A stretch of DNA of 64,000 bases. It comes from Timaviella obliquedivisa GSE-PSE-MK23-08B (GTDB lineage: Bacteria; Cyanobacteriota; Cyanobacteriia; Elainellales; Elainellaceae). A program made the translations under genes and the position numbers. The stretch is taken from NCBI GenBank assembly GCA_019358855.1, contig JAHHII010000002.1, positions 188,690-252,689 of the forward strand. The letters are read 5' to 3'. Shown piece after piece: positions 26,945 to 35,897 of this stretch. Numbering within the stretch: position 1 is the stretch's first letter; the number at the start of each line of letters is the position of its first letter. Below the pieces are notes generated by a model. The model searched no databases, was not told where the DNA came from, and worked only from the letters and a program-made list of their open reading frames with translations.

Positions 26945-27488
26945 ACAACTCTTCCAGAGTAAGCTTCAGATCTTTGGCAAAGTCTGGGACAGGCAGCAAG
27001 TCGGCTGGGTCTTCAAAAAACTCAGGCGACTTGCCCGGCGGATAAGCCAAGACCGTTTCATCTTCTGGATCAAGCAGCCAGCCCAACTGGCAGCCCTGAT
27101 CAAGGCAGTGAATAATATTTCGAGTCACGCGATTTTGACTTTGAGCGGGTGAAAGAATCTCAATTGTCCAGTCGGGCGCTGCTGTGAACACGTCTCCTAC
27201 TCTGCCGCGATCGTCCAGTGGAATTCTGTCGTACGTAAATACTGAAATGTCAGGAACCGTCGATCGCCCTCCAAAGGTGCATCTTAGTTCTGGAAAAGCA
27301 ACAGCAAGTCGCTGGGGTTCAACAATGGTATTAATGGTGGGCACTAACTTGCTCTGTAATCTGCTGTGTTTTCCTTGGGGCATGGGTTTTTGGCTCACTT
27401 GCCCATCAATGTATTCACTGGCAGGTTTCGTTTCGGGTAATGCCAAAAACTCCTCTAGGGTTAAGGTCTTCTCAGAAGTTTGAACCAT
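26925..27488 (-). CDS. Uma2 family (DUF820) putative endonuclease
   Basis: A 187-residue PD-(D/E)XK-fold protein: LTLEEFLALPETKPASEYIDG at the N-terminus, KPMPQGKHSRLQ, VPDISVFTYDRIP (Asp), WTIEILSPAQSQNRVTRNI (Glu) and GCQLGWLLDP. It closely resembles the Uma2 gene at 33152-33715, so the two are paralogues, while the one at 11285 is more distant. It faces the XRE/GrpE-like gene and overlaps its 3' end by 20 bases. The ATG is followed upstream by a weak GGAAACC. Confidence 0.86.
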   Translation of the reverse strand: MVQTSEKTLTLEEFLALPETKPASEYIDGQVSQKPMPQGKHSRLQSKLVPTINTIVEPQRLAVAFPELRCTFGGRSTVPDISVFTYDRIPLDDRGRVGDVFTAAPDWTIEILSPAQSQNRVTRNIIHCLDQGCQLGWLLDPEDETVLAYPPGKSPEFFEDPADLLPVPDFAKDLKLTLEELFNFLRV

Positions 27489-27661
27489 AAGTGGTTTCCT
27501 CTAGGCGATCGACTTGCATTGATTATCTCTCAGTGTTTCTACCAAAGCGATCGTAACGTTCCAATGAAGATCGCATCAATTCCAGAACAACCGACTCGCT
27601 TCATTGATTACTGTTCCTAGAATCTAGATAAGTAAATATCAGGTACGGCAGGAAACCAGCA

Positions 27662-28273
27662 ATGGCAAACGAAGAACATCTATCTTTATTAAGGCAAGGC
27701 AGAGGAACTTGGAATCGTTGGAGAATTCAAAATCCATCTATTTATCCTGATTTGAGTATGGCTGAGCTAAGCGAATTTTTTCTGTTTGGCATCAATCTTA
27801 GTCATGCCAATCTATTGGGTGCCCATCTCTTTAAAACAAACCTTTTGGGCGCAAATCTTAAAAGCGCTAACCTTCAAGATACTGACCTGCGGGATGCCGA
27901 GTTGATTGGCGCAAACTTAACTCAGGCAAACTTGAGTCGGGCAAACCTGAGTTGGGCGAACCTGAGCAAGGCAAAGCTAGTGGAAGCTACCTTAAACCAA
28001 GCTGATTTAAGTCGTGCCAACCTCAGTAGAACAGACTTTAGCCGTGCTCAAGCCCTAGGGACTAACTTTAGTAGCACTGTGCTGACGGGCGCTTGCATTG
28101 CTAATTTAGAAATTGATGCAACGACTAACTTGGAAGGGGCGATCGCCTCTTGTCTATTCTTAGGCTCATCTCGTCAAAACCCTAACCTTATGGGCTTTAG
28201 CCAAGCTTTGATCCCAAATGACTTTAGCCAACTTCTCCAAACCATGGTGGAATCGGTAGCTGCTCGGGCTTAG
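27662..28273 (+). CDS. Cytoplasmic pentapeptide-repeat protein
   Basis: A 203-residue protein without a signal peptide. The first 45 residues contain LLRQGRGTWNRWRIQNPSIYPDLS, a head often seen in cyanobacterial pentapeptide proteins. About 20 A(N/D)LXX repeats follow (ANLLGAHLFKTNLLGANL and so on to residue 150), then a non-repeat C-terminal region. The repeats should form a square beta helix. No function can be assigned. It is a single gene. Confidence 0.85.
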   Translation: MANEEHLSLLRQGRGTWNRWRIQNPSIYPDLSMAELSEFFLFGINLSHANLLGAHLFKTNLLGANLKSANLQDTDLRDAELIGANLTQANLSRANLSWANLSKAKLVEATLNQADLSRANLSRTDFSRAQALGTNFSSTVLTGACIANLEIDATTNLEGAIASCLFLGSSRQNPNLMGFSQALIPNDFSQLLQTMVESVAARA

Positions 28274-28314
28274 CCGCCTGGGTCAAAGGACGAAATCTGC
28301 ACATTAGAATCTAT

Positions 28315-29853
28315 TTACTGCGCTCGTCCTAATGTTGTAATGTACAGCACCGCCTCATCTCCCGGAATTCCCAAAATCTCATTCACTTGGTCATCAAAAA
28401 AGCCAGCGATACCGCTTACGCCTAAGCCCAGTCGAACCGCCGCGAGGTTGAGGCGTTGCCCTAGATGCCCCGCATCCATGTGTAAGTAACGGTAAGCCCG
28501 ATCGCCATACTGAGCGATCGCCCTTTGTAAATCAGCGGTATGGAAAAGCACTGCCCCTGCATCTCGTCCTAAGTTTTGCCCTAAGCAGAGCATATGTAGC
28601 TCTTGCCGAAAGTTTTTGAAGCGAATTTGGCGGAGTTCCTGAACTTTGGGGGCGTAATAATAGCAGCCTTCTTCTAACCCTTCAACTCCTGACACAGCAA
28701 TGAAAGTTTCGATCAAACTCAAATTAAAATAGTCGGGAGTGCGATCGAGATTTTGCTCAATGTAATTTTGGGGTTGATAGGTAAAGTCGAGCAGAGCTTT
28801 GAGTTCATCTGAAGTTAGGTTTGTACCTTGATAAGCCCGAGTAGAACGGCGTTTGAGCAGAGTGCTATCTAAGCCTTCTAAGTTCTTGCCCCAGTCTATT
28901 GGAACAGTTTGAGTCGATACTTTTAGGCAAAAAGGAAAATTGTACTTGTCTGTTGATGGGTTTTCTGTAACTTCAAGAGCAGGAGCGATCGCCAAATCTT
29001 TGACAGTAACCGATTTTTCGCCCTGAGGAATTTGGCTTGCAGCATGGCAAAACTTCAACAAATCACCATCGGCAATTTTAGGATAATCGGTCACTGATGC
29101 AGAAGGTAAAGCCGTCGGCGCTAATGACAGATTTTGCTGCACATCTAACAAATCTGCGATCGCCATCACCGTCGTCGTGCCCTCTTGCTCAGTATCCAAA
29201 TAAAGCAACTGATTCATCGACTCATCAGCAAAGCCCCCAATCAAGCAAGGTCGATAATCGTTTAATGCTCCCGCCAGTTCAAAATTACCCAGCAGATGCC
29301 CCGTATCCAAAAGAATGCGTCGATAAGCTCTGTCTTCATAACGCCAAGCCGAACGATAGAACACAGCAGTGGTGACCAAAGCAAACTGAGTGGCTTCTAA
29401 CGTTGGGTGCCAAAAGCAAGCGCTTTGTAATGCCGACCAAACTTCGCTGTCCCAAAAGTGCAGCAATGAATGAAACTGAGGTTGATAATTATAGAGTCCC
29501 GCAGGCATCATAGGAGTACCGCGTGAAATCAAGTAAATCTCTGCTGGATACAGCCCGCCCGCAGAAGGAGCAGCCCTGAAATAAATAGGTTCACCATTCT
29601 GCGCCATCATTTTAATAGTCAAGCCATAGCTGCAAAACAGGAAGCGAGAGAGCCGCCGCCAGTTCAACTCTTCGGTCGTTAGGTCTAATTTGTCCGATAG
29701 ATAAGGCTTGAGGTCGAACGGGGTGCCGATTTTGTACTCTTTAAATGGGCTAGGCTGGTTTGCCCAGTCTATTTGCCGATTGGGTAAAGCACCAGGATGA
29801 TACTTTGTGCGTTCGTGGTAATGCTGGGCAAGGGAGAGAGAATGATCTGACAT
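28315..29853 (-). CDS. SagB/ThcOx-type protein with two nitroreductase domains
   Basis: A 512-residue protein built from two tandem flavin (FMN) nitroreductase-like domains. The N-terminal domain shows WRRLSRFLFCSYGLT and RAAPSAGGLYPAEIYLI. The C-terminal domain shows LLKRRSTRAYQG, GCYYYAPK and YRYLHMDAGHLGQRLNLAA. SagB-type enzymes oxidise azolines to azoles in ribosomal peptide natural products, but no cyclodehydratase, precursor peptide or transporter is nearby, so that role is not supported here. It is convergent with the pentapeptide gene, 41 bases away. Confidence 0.82.
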   Translation of the reverse strand: MSDHSLSLAQHYHERTKYHPGALPNRQIDWANQPSPFKEYKIGTPFDLKPYLSDKLDLTTEELNWRRLSRFLFCSYGLTIKMMAQNGEPIYFRAAPSAGGLYPAEIYLISRGTPMMPAGLYNYQPQFHSLLHFWDSEVWSALQSACFWHPTLEATQFALVTTAVFYRSAWRYEDRAYRRILLDTGHLLGNFELAGALNDYRPCLIGGFADESMNQLLYLDTEQEGTTTVMAIADLLDVQQNLSLAPTALPSASVTDYPKIADGDLLKFCHAASQIPQGEKSVTVKDLAIAPALEVTENPSTDKYNFPFCLKVSTQTVPIDWGKNLEGLDSTLLKRRSTRAYQGTNLTSDELKALLDFTYQPQNYIEQNLDRTPDYFNLSLIETFIAVSGVEGLEEGCYYYAPKVQELRQIRFKNFRQELHMLCLGQNLGRDAGAVLFHTADLQRAIAQYGDRAYRYLHMDAGHLGQRLNLAAVRLGLGVSGIAGFFDDQVNEILGIPGDEAVLYITTLGRAQ

Positions 29854-30001
29854 GGTGTAAGAAGATAAGAGCGGTGCTGCGCCTTCAGCTTAAATATTGA
29901 CACTTTTGCCTCAGATTGGCTCAGGGATTGGTACAGTTTGCGCAGTTACAGATTTTTTGAGGGAAATGTAAGAACTGTAGATATTGATGATTTATTGATG
30001 A

Positions 30002-30130
30002 TTGGAACAAGACTTACGGACTAGTCACTACAAGTTGAGATCCTCCCTAACCTTCCCTAAGTAAGGAGGGAACCCCGAAAGCTACTTTTGAATGGGTTTG
30101 GGGATTTCCTCTGTGTAAGTCCTGTTCAAG
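30002..30130. repeat. MITE-like element with terminal inverted repeats
   Basis: The ends at 30002-30017 and 30115-30130 are inverted copies matching at 13 of 16 bases, with a perfect GACTTAC/GTAAGTC core. The inside holds a further hairpin around CCTCC...GGAGG. No transposase is encoded. It lies just before the start of the TPR-like membrane protein gene and may supply or disturb its leader. I see only one copy in the window. Confidence 0.45.
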
Positions 30131-30156
30131 CAAAACCCCGATGGAGCGTAGACAAG

Positions 30157-30978
30157 ATGCAGTTAGTACCGCCTTCTGAAAGACTTCATTCTGAAAAATC
30201 TGCCAAGAGACAATTTATTCCTGCTGGTATTGCTCTACTGTGCCTGACTTTGATTGGTTTGATTCAAATGCCTCAGCTAGAGCGGTTGAAGACTCAGAGC
30301 CAAACTGCTACTGTCGAGAGCTTGCGGCAGCATGTAGAGCAAGAGCAAGTTCGATTGACGCTGCTCAAAAAATTACCTGCCTTTGGGTTTGATAATGTGC
30401 TGGCAGACTGGACGTTTTTGAACTTCCTGCAATATTTTGGCGATGCGCCTGCTCGCGCCAAAACCGACTTTACCTTAAGCCCAGATTATTTTGAGGTGGT
30501 TTTAGGGCGTGATCCTTATTTCTTAAATGCCTACACGTTTCTTTCTACCAGTTCTGCTTTGTATGCCGGGATGCCGGAACGATCGGTGGCGATCGCCCGT
30601 CAAGGGTTATCTTCTCTCCAGCCTAATGTTCCTCCTGAGTCCTACTATGCTTGGCGGCAACTGGGCATCGACGAACTTTTATTCTTAGGCGATGCTCAGG
30701 CGGCAAAGAAGTCTTTTGAAACGGCGGCAAGCTGGGCAAGGCAGTCTTCAGCGCCAGGGAGCGATCGCGTGGCAGCGCTATCTGAGCAAACGGCAGCATT
30801 TCTGGCTAACAATCCTGAGAGCAAAACCGCCCAGGTATCGGCTTGGGCAATGGTGCTAATGAATGCCTCTGACAAACGAACTCACGATACAGCCATTTCC
30901 AAAATTCAGGCGCTGGGTGGCAAAGTGATCCCAAACCCTAACGGCACCTTTGCTATTCAGCCGCCAACCAAAGACTAA
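30157..30978 (+). CDS. Membrane-anchored helical-repeat protein
   Basis: A 273-residue protein of a cyanobacterial type I cannot name. Residues about 20-40 form one membrane helix ([19 protein letters not shown]). The rest looks like alpha-helical TPR-related repeats ([54 protein letters not shown]). A long stretch after the anchor ([20 protein letters not shown]) is probably a coiled coil. The ATG at 30157 is chosen; upstream in-frame codons fall in the inverted-repeat element. ndhO follows after 79 bases. Confidence 0.65.
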   Translation: MQLVPPSERLHSEKSAKRQFIPAGIALLCLTLIGLIQMPQLERLKTQSQTATVESLRQHVEQEQVRLTLLKKLPAFGFDNVLADWTFLNFLQYFGDAPARAKTDFTLSPDYFEVVLGRDPYFLNAYTFLSTSSALYAGMPERSVAIARQGLSSLQPNVPPESYYAWRQLGIDELLFLGDAQAAKKSFETAASWARQSSAPGSDRVAALSEQTAAFLANNPESKTAQVSAWAMVLMNASDKRTHDTAISKIQALGGKVIPNPNGTFAIQPPTKD

Positions 30979-31057
30979 ACGCCAAAACTCCAGTAGAATC
31001 AGGACGAAGCCAACGGCTTCACCCCCAGGTCACTCTATCCTTCAACAGAAAATTTTT

Positions 31058-31270
31058 ATGGCAGTCAAAAAAGGCGATGTTGTTCGTGCCATCCGAGAAA
31101 AACTGGAAAACAGTCTGGAGGCAAAAGCCAGCGATACTCGCTTCCCACCCTATCTATTTGAGACTAAAGGCGAAGTTTTAGATGCAAAAGGCGACTATGT
31201 CTTAGTAAAGTTTGGCTATGTGCCTGCGCCTAATATTTGGCTAAGGGCAGATCAGCTAGAGACGATCTAA
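31058..31270 (+). CDS. ndhO: NAD(P)H-quinone oxidoreductase subunit O
   Basis: A 70-residue subunit of the cyanobacterial NDH-1 complex, a peripheral protein on the cytoplasmic side of the thylakoid membrane that takes part in cyclic electron flow and respiration. The sequence [38 protein letters not shown] and the last segment [10 protein letters not shown] match the family end to end. The start ATG at 31058 follows an A/T-rich leader; the longer open frame to 30950 overlaps the upstream gene and is not meaningful. mdh starts 41 bases later. Confidence 0.92.
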   Translation: MAVKKGDVVRAIREKLENSLEAKASDTRFPPYLFETKGEVLDAKGDYVLVKFGYVPAPNIWLRADQLETI

Positions 31271-31311
31271 ATTTCAAGTTAACTTCTAAATTTCAAGTCA
31301 GGCTAGAGCGT

Positions 31312-32262
31312 ATGACAGATTCGCTTCACCATTCTCACAAAGTTTCTATTGTTGGAGCGGGTAATGTAGGCAGCACTTTGGCACAGCGAGTTGCCGAGAA
31401 GAATTTGGCTGATGTTGTGCTGTTTGATATTGTTTTAGGTCGCCCCCAAGGGGTAGCGCTTGACTTAATGGAAGCTGCTGGCATTGAAGGACATAGCCGC
31501 AAGCTGACTGGAACAAACGACTATGCTGACACTGTCAATTCAGACATTATTGTGATTACAGCCGGGTTGCCGCGTAAACCTGGAATGACCCGGGATGATT
31601 TACTGAAAACAAACGCTCAAATTGTCAGGGATGCTGCGATCGGGGCGATCGCCCATTCTCCAAACGCTCTCATCATCGTCGTTACCAATCCTTTAGATGT
31701 CATGACCTACGTGGCATGGCAAGTAACCCAGCTTCCCACTTATCAAGTCATGGGGATGGCAGGCATTTTAGATTCTGCCCGGTTCCAAACCTTTATTGCT
31801 CTGGAGCTAGGAATTTCTCCTCAAGCGGTCAATGCCATGGTTTTGGGGAGCCACGGCGACCTGATGGTGCCGCTCCCGGCATATTCTACCGTCAGCGGTA
31901 TCCCCATTACAGAGTTGATGGATCAAGGGGCGATCGATCGCTTAATTGAACGAACCTGCAATGGCGGTGCCGAAATTGTCGGGCTGCTGCAAACCGGAGG
32001 CGCTTACTATGCGCCTGCCTCATCGGCTTGCCTAATGGTAGAAACAATTTTGTTAAACCAGCCTCGCATTTTACCCGTCACTGCCTATTTGCAAGGAGAG
32101 TACGGCTTAAGCGACCTATTTCTAGGAATGCCAACTCGTTTAGGCAGAGCCGGAATAGAAAAAATTTTTGAACTAACTTTAACAGAAAGTGAGAAAGACG
32201 CTCTAAGCCTGTCTGCACAAAAGGTTCGGCAAAATATAGATCGGGTCATTGAGTTCCTCTGA
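31312..32262 (+). CDS. mdh: Malate dehydrogenase (LDH-like)
   Basis: A 316-residue NAD-dependent enzyme interconverting malate and oxaloacetate. The Rossmann dinucleotide site is VSIVGAGNVGSTLAQ. The substrate loop reads GLPRKPGMTRDDLL, with the arginine that selects for oxaloacetate over pyruvate. The catalytic pair is seen as GILDSARF and the GSHGDLMVPL histidine. Length fits the LDH-like malate dehydrogenases (mmdh group) of cyanobacteria. The ATG at 31312 is preferred; the open frame runs back into ndhO. Confidence 0.93.
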   Translation: MTDSLHHSHKVSIVGAGNVGSTLAQRVAEKNLADVVLFDIVLGRPQGVALDLMEAAGIEGHSRKLTGTNDYADTVNSDIIVITAGLPRKPGMTRDDLLKTNAQIVRDAAIGAIAHSPNALIIVVTNPLDVMTYVAWQVTQLPTYQVMGMAGILDSARFQTFIALELGISPQAVNAMVLGSHGDLMVPLPAYSTVSGIPITELMDQGAIDRLIERTCNGGAEIVGLLQTGGAYYAPASSACLMVETILLNQPRILPVTAYLQGEYGLSDLFLGMPTRLGRAGIEKIFELTLTESEKDALSLSAQKVRQNIDRVIEFL

Positions 32263-32430
32263 GGGACATTTCTATATTTTTGTCAATATTCATCCTTAAA
32301 TAAATATTTTGTGATCTTGATCATTTGCCACGATTCGCTATGATCAGGTAGTGAGGTCGTATAGAAAGCTATTGAACCTAAATTTCGGGTTTGGTGCAGT
32401 CCTAAATTGACTACGGGAGCTATTCCACTA

Positions 32431-32568
32431 ATGGATTATATTGATCAAATTTTAGAAAAGCTAAAAGAGTGGGCACGTAAGCTAGTAGAAACTTTGCTAG
32501 GGCCTGATGTTCAGCCAGATCTAGAGCCAATCCCAGTCCCTGTCAAAGACTATCCTCGTCGTCGGTAA
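32431..32568 (+). CDS. Small 45-residue amphipathic protein
   Basis: An ATG at 32431, preceded by GGGAGC at a suitable distance, opens 45 codons ending in TAA. The N-terminal 25 residues form an amphipathic helix (MDYIDQILEKLKEWARKLVE), and the C-terminal half is proline-rich and acidic, ending in a basic PRRR. The split between an ordered helix and a P/V/E-rich tail looks selected rather than random. I recall similar short cyanobacterial proteins but cannot name a family. It sits alone between mdh and aroQ. Confidence 0.6.
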   Translation: MDYIDQILEKLKEWARKLVETLLGPDVQPDLEPIPVPVKDYPRRR

Positions 32569-32713
32569 GGCGATCGGCTGGGTTTACATAAAGCTTTTAC
32601 CCTAAAAAAAGACCATCCTTTGTGTCTTAGAAGTTCTTTGTGTACTTTTGGGCTCAGTCTTTTGACTGAGGTTGGGTCTTGAAGCAAGGCTTGTCAAGCC
32701 GTATTTTAGTAAA

Positions 32714-33151
32714 TTGGAAAGCATATTAGTTTTACACGGCCCTAACCTGAATCTCTTGGGCAAACGAGAGCCTGGAGTTTATGGTGTAATTACCTTAAAC
32801 GATATCCAAGGCTTGTTAGAAGCGGATGCAGAAGCGCTTCAGGTGAAAGTAGCGATGCTTCAGTCTAACCATGAAGGGGTTTTGATTGATGCAATTCATG
32901 GCGCGATCGCTGTCCACCAGGGCATCTTAATTAATCCAGGAGCCTATACTCATACCAGTGTCGCAATTCGAGATGCGATTGCTGGGGTTGCCATTCCAAC
33001 TGTAGAAGTCCATCTCAGCAATATCCATCGCCGTGAAGAATTTCGCCATCATTCTTACATTGCTCCGGTGGCGATCGGGCAGATTAGCGGATTTGGAGCA
33101 GAGAGCTATCGCTTAGGATTACGCGCGTTAGTGCAGCATTTACGAATATAG
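32714..33151 (+). CDS. aroQ: 3-dehydroquinate dehydratase, type II
   Basis: A 145-residue enzyme of the shikimate pathway converting 3-dehydroquinate to 3-dehydroshikimate. Signatures are [20 protein letters not shown] (Arg and Tyr of the active site), [28 protein letters not shown], and [20 protein letters not shown] with the catalytic His. There is no ATG near the expected N-terminus: TTG at 32714 (giving [11 protein letters not shown]) fits the family best and TTG at 32672 is the other choice. Neither has a strong ribosome-binding site. The gene ends right against a convergent Uma2 gene. Confidence 0.9.
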   Translation: MESILVLHGPNLNLLGKREPGVYGVITLNDIQGLLEADAEALQVKVAMLQSNHEGVLIDAIHGAIAVHQGILINPGAYTHTSVAIRDAIAGVAIPTVEVHLSNIHRREEFRHHSYIAPVAIGQISGFGAESYRLGLRALVQHLRI

Positions 33152-33715
33152 TTACCCGCCTGCCCTCAACCATCCGAAAACCTGTTCAGCCGTTAACTCT
33201 AGCACTACAGACTGGAGCATAGGTAAGGCTTGGAAGCCTCTCAATTCAATAGGTTGTTGCCCTGGAAGAAAAGCTAAGATGATGCGATCGCCCGGGTCAA
33301 CGAACCATCCTAGTTTTGTGCCATGGTTAAGGCAATGGAGGAGATTGCCAATGACTTTTGTGGCGTTCTGATCAGGTGAAAGAATTTCAATTGCCCAATC
33401 TGGCGGCATGTTAAAAACATTTTCAATCTCTCGATCGCCATCAAAGGGAATTCGTTCCCAAGAAAAAACCGCTACATCGGGAATGATCGAACGATTGCCA
33501 AATGTGCAGCGTAGTTCTGGAAAAGCTAAGGCTATCTTTGGAGATTCTGCAACCTGATTGACTGTCTCGCAAAGCTTGAACTGAAGGCGGGAATGTTTAC
33601 CTTGGGGCATGGGCTTCTGATAGATCCGTCCTTCTATAAATTCGCTGGCAGGTTTTGTCTCAGGTAGGTTGAGAAACTCTTCGAGAGTGAGAGCAGGGGA
33701 GAGAGCGATCGTCAT
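33152..33715 (-). CDS. Uma2 family (DUF820) putative endonuclease
   Basis: A 187-residue PD-(D/E)XK-fold protein with LTLEEFLNLPETKPASEFIEG, KPMPQGKHSRLQ, IPDVAVFSWERIP (Asp), WAIEILSPDQNATKV (Glu) and TKLGWFVDPGD. It is a close paralogue of the protein at 26925-27488. Its stop codon touches the aroQ stop codon with no base between, so the two genes converge completely. No neighbouring mobile-element gene is present. Confidence 0.86.
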   Translation of the reverse strand: MTIALSPALTLEEFLNLPETKPASEFIEGRIYQKPMPQGKHSRLQFKLCETVNQVAESPKIALAFPELRCTFGNRSIIPDVAVFSWERIPFDGDREIENVFNMPPDWAIEILSPDQNATKVIGNLLHCLNHGTKLGWFVDPGDRIILAFLPGQQPIELRGFQALPMLQSVVLELTAEQVFGWLRAGG

Positions 33716-33843
33716 TGTCTAGCTCTGGGATTCTAGAAAGAATTGCTGTTTATGAGTTTAAAGTATGGCAGAAGCTCTTGTTCTGATTCGAGAACTTTGC
33801 AAAATTCGTTATTTTGGTAGGGTGTAATGCGAGTTTTACGAAA

Positions 33844-34665
33844 ATGCCGACAGACAAACTTGATCAGCTAAAAGCCTTATTTGCAGACATGGATCGGGCG
33901 TTAATTGCCTATTCTGGAGGGATTGATAGCACCCTGGTGGCTAAGATTGCCTTTGATGTATTGGGCGATCGTGCGCTTGCCATCACCGCAAATTCTCCTT
34001 CCCTCCTGCCTGATGACTTGGAGGACGCACGGATTCAGGCAGCAGAAATTGGGGTTATTCATGAGGTCGTGCAAACCCATGAAATGGATAATCCTAACTA
34101 CACGTCCAATCCGGTCAATCGCTGCTACTTCTGCAAAAGCGAACTACACGATACGTTAAAGCCGTTGGCACTAGAGCGGGGTTATCCCTATGTGGTGGAT
34201 GGGGTGAACGCTGATGATTTGTCTGATTATCGCCCTGGGATTCAAGCTGCAAAGGAGCGGGGAGCGCGATCGCCCCTTGCCGAAGTTGGGGTTTCTAAGC
34301 TAGAAGTGCGCCAAATCTCTAAGCTGATGGGTTTACCGTGGTGGGACAAGCCTGCCCAACCCTGCCTCAGTTCGCGGTTTCCCTATGGCGAAGAAATTAC
34401 GGTGGCAAAGCTTCAGCGGGTGGGGCAAGCCGAGCGTTATTTGCGATCGTTTGGATTGGGTAACTTAAGGGTGCGATCGACGGGTGAAACTGCCCGAATT
34501 GAGCTACCTGCTGAACAAATTAAAGAATTTGTTTTGACAACGGACTTGCCCACTCTGGTGGCGACTTTGCAATCCTATGGCTTTATGTACGTCACGCTGG
34601 ATTTAGAAGGATTCCGCAGCGGTAAACTTAATCAGGTGCTTGAGGGCAGTGTAATTAGCCGATGA
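33844..34665 (+). CDS. larE: ATP-dependent sacrificial sulfur transferase LarE
   Basis: A 273-residue PP-loop ATPase. In the nickel-pincer cofactor pathway of lactate racemase, LarE adenylates a nicotinic acid derivative and gives it the sulfur of its own cysteine. The PP-loop AYSGGIDSTLVA, then NRCYFCKSEL and QPCLSSRFPYGE, which holds the cysteine known to be sacrificed in lactobacillal LarE, are all visible. larB and larC are not in the window, so the target could be another enzyme of this cofactor group. The ATG at 33844 is used rather than a TTG at 33814. Confidence 0.88.
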   Translation: MPTDKLDQLKALFADMDRALIAYSGGIDSTLVAKIAFDVLGDRALAITANSPSLLPDDLEDARIQAAEIGVIHEVVQTHEMDNPNYTSNPVNRCYFCKSELHDTLKPLALERGYPYVVDGVNADDLSDYRPGIQAAKERGARSPLAEVGVSKLEVRQISKLMGLPWWDKPAQPCLSSRFPYGEEITVAKLQRVGQAERYLRSFGLGNLRVRSTGETARIELPAEQIKEFVLTTDLPTLVATLQSYGFMYVTLDLEGFRSGKLNQVLEGSVISR

Positions 34666-34736
34666 GCAGCAAAGTTCAAAAGATGAATTCCTGACAACGC
34701 TCTAAGATGGGAAAGCGATTACTTTTCCATTTGCTT

Positions 34737-35813
34737 ATGTCTGCCGCTATTTCTCTCGAACAAATCCAGGCGATCGCTGATAGCTCTGTAACTTTGCCCC
34801 AAGCTCCCTTGCTAGGGATGTCTACGGCTGAACTTAGCAATTGGGTACAACAACATGGACAGCCAGCCTACCGAGGCAAGCAACTGCATCAATGGCTGTA
34901 TCAGCAGGGTGGGCGATCGCTGGCTGATATTTCTGTATTTCCTAAGCAGTGGCGGGCAGATTTAGCCGACGTGAATGTGGGGCGATCGACCCTGCACTAC
35001 CGCTCTGAGGCACCGGACGGCACCGTAAAGTTTCTGCTGAAATTGGCAGATGGTCAAATTATTGAGACAGTGGGCATTCCTACCGAAAAACGTCTGACGG
35101 TGTGTGTCTCATCGCAAGTGGGTTGTCCGATGGCTTGCGATTTTTGCGCCACGGGTAAGGGTGGCTTTACCCGCAATTTGGCGCAACACGAAATCATCGA
35201 TCAAGTGCTGACCGTGCAAGAAGACTTCGGGCAGCGAGTCAGCAATATTGTGTTTATGGGCATGGGCGAACCATTATTAAATAGCGAGAGCGTCCTTGCC
35301 GCCGTGCGATCGCTCAACACCGATGTCGGGATTGGACAGCGCCTCATGACGATCTCTACAGTAGGTATTCCAGGACGCATCCAGCGATTGGCACAGCATC
35401 AGCTTCAAGTTACCCTAGCTATTAGCCTGCACGCCTCCAACCAACTTCTCCGCGAACGGTTGATCCCCAGCGCTCGGCAGTATCCATTGACAGCGTTGCT
35501 GGCAGAATGCCGTGAGTATGTACAAATTACAGGGCGGCGCGTCACCTTTGAATATGTTTTGTTGGCAGATATTAACGATCGCCCGGAACACGCCCTTGAA
35601 CTCGCCGAACACCTGCAAGGCTTTCAAAGCCATGTCAATTTGATTCCCTATAACCCCATTTCTGAAGTTGATTATCAATGTCCGAGCGATCGTCGGATTC
35701 GGGCGTTTGTCGAGGGGTTAAAGAGTCGCCATATCGCTGTCAGCGTTCGGCAAGCACGGGGATTAGCAGCAGATGCAGCTTGTGGCCAGCTTCGGGCATC
35801 GAGAGAATCTTAA
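34737..35813 (+). CDS. rlmN: Dual-specificity 23S rRNA/tRNA adenine-C2 methyltransferase
   Basis: A radical SAM enzyme of 358 residues that methylates A2503 of 23S rRNA and A37 of some tRNAs. The cluster motif is [14 protein letters not shown], with the three cysteines in CxxxCxxC form. [37 protein letters not shown] and the final [18 protein letters not shown] (with the methyl-carrying cysteine) follow. An in-frame ATG at 34707 would add ten residues; 34737 is chosen as the likelier start. It converges on a Crp/Fnr regulator gene. Confidence 0.93.
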   Translation: MSAAISLEQIQAIADSSVTLPQAPLLGMSTAELSNWVQQHGQPAYRGKQLHQWLYQQGGRSLADISVFPKQWRADLADVNVGRSTLHYRSEAPDGTVKFLLKLADGQIIETVGIPTEKRLTVCVSSQVGCPMACDFCATGKGGFTRNLAQHEIIDQVLTVQEDFGQRVSNIVFMGMGEPLLNSESVLAAVRSLNTDVGIGQRLMTISTVGIPGRIQRLAQHQLQVTLAISLHASNQLLRERLIPSARQYPLTALLAECREYVQITGRRVTFEYVLLADINDRPEHALELAEHLQGFQSHVNLIPYNPISEVDYQCPSDRRIRAFVEGLKSRHIAVSVRQARGLAADAACGQLRASRES

Positions 35814-35873
35814 AGAAGTAAATGTCAGTAAGGAACAATTTACTAGCTTGCTTCCTCTTAAAGACTGACCCTT

Positions 35874-35897
35874 TTAGAAAAATTCGGCATTTTCTAA
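35874..35897. terminator. Hairpin between rlmN and the Crp/Fnr gene
   Basis: TTAGAAAA (35874-35881) pairs with TTTTCTAA (35890-35897) around an 8-base loop. The right arm contains the stop codon of the regulator gene, and both strands leave the stem with T-rich sequence. Confidence 0.5.

Noticed and set aside
30088-30156. N-terminal extension of the helical-repeat membrane protein
   Set aside because: The codons fall in the MITE-like element and code for a sequence without family likeness.
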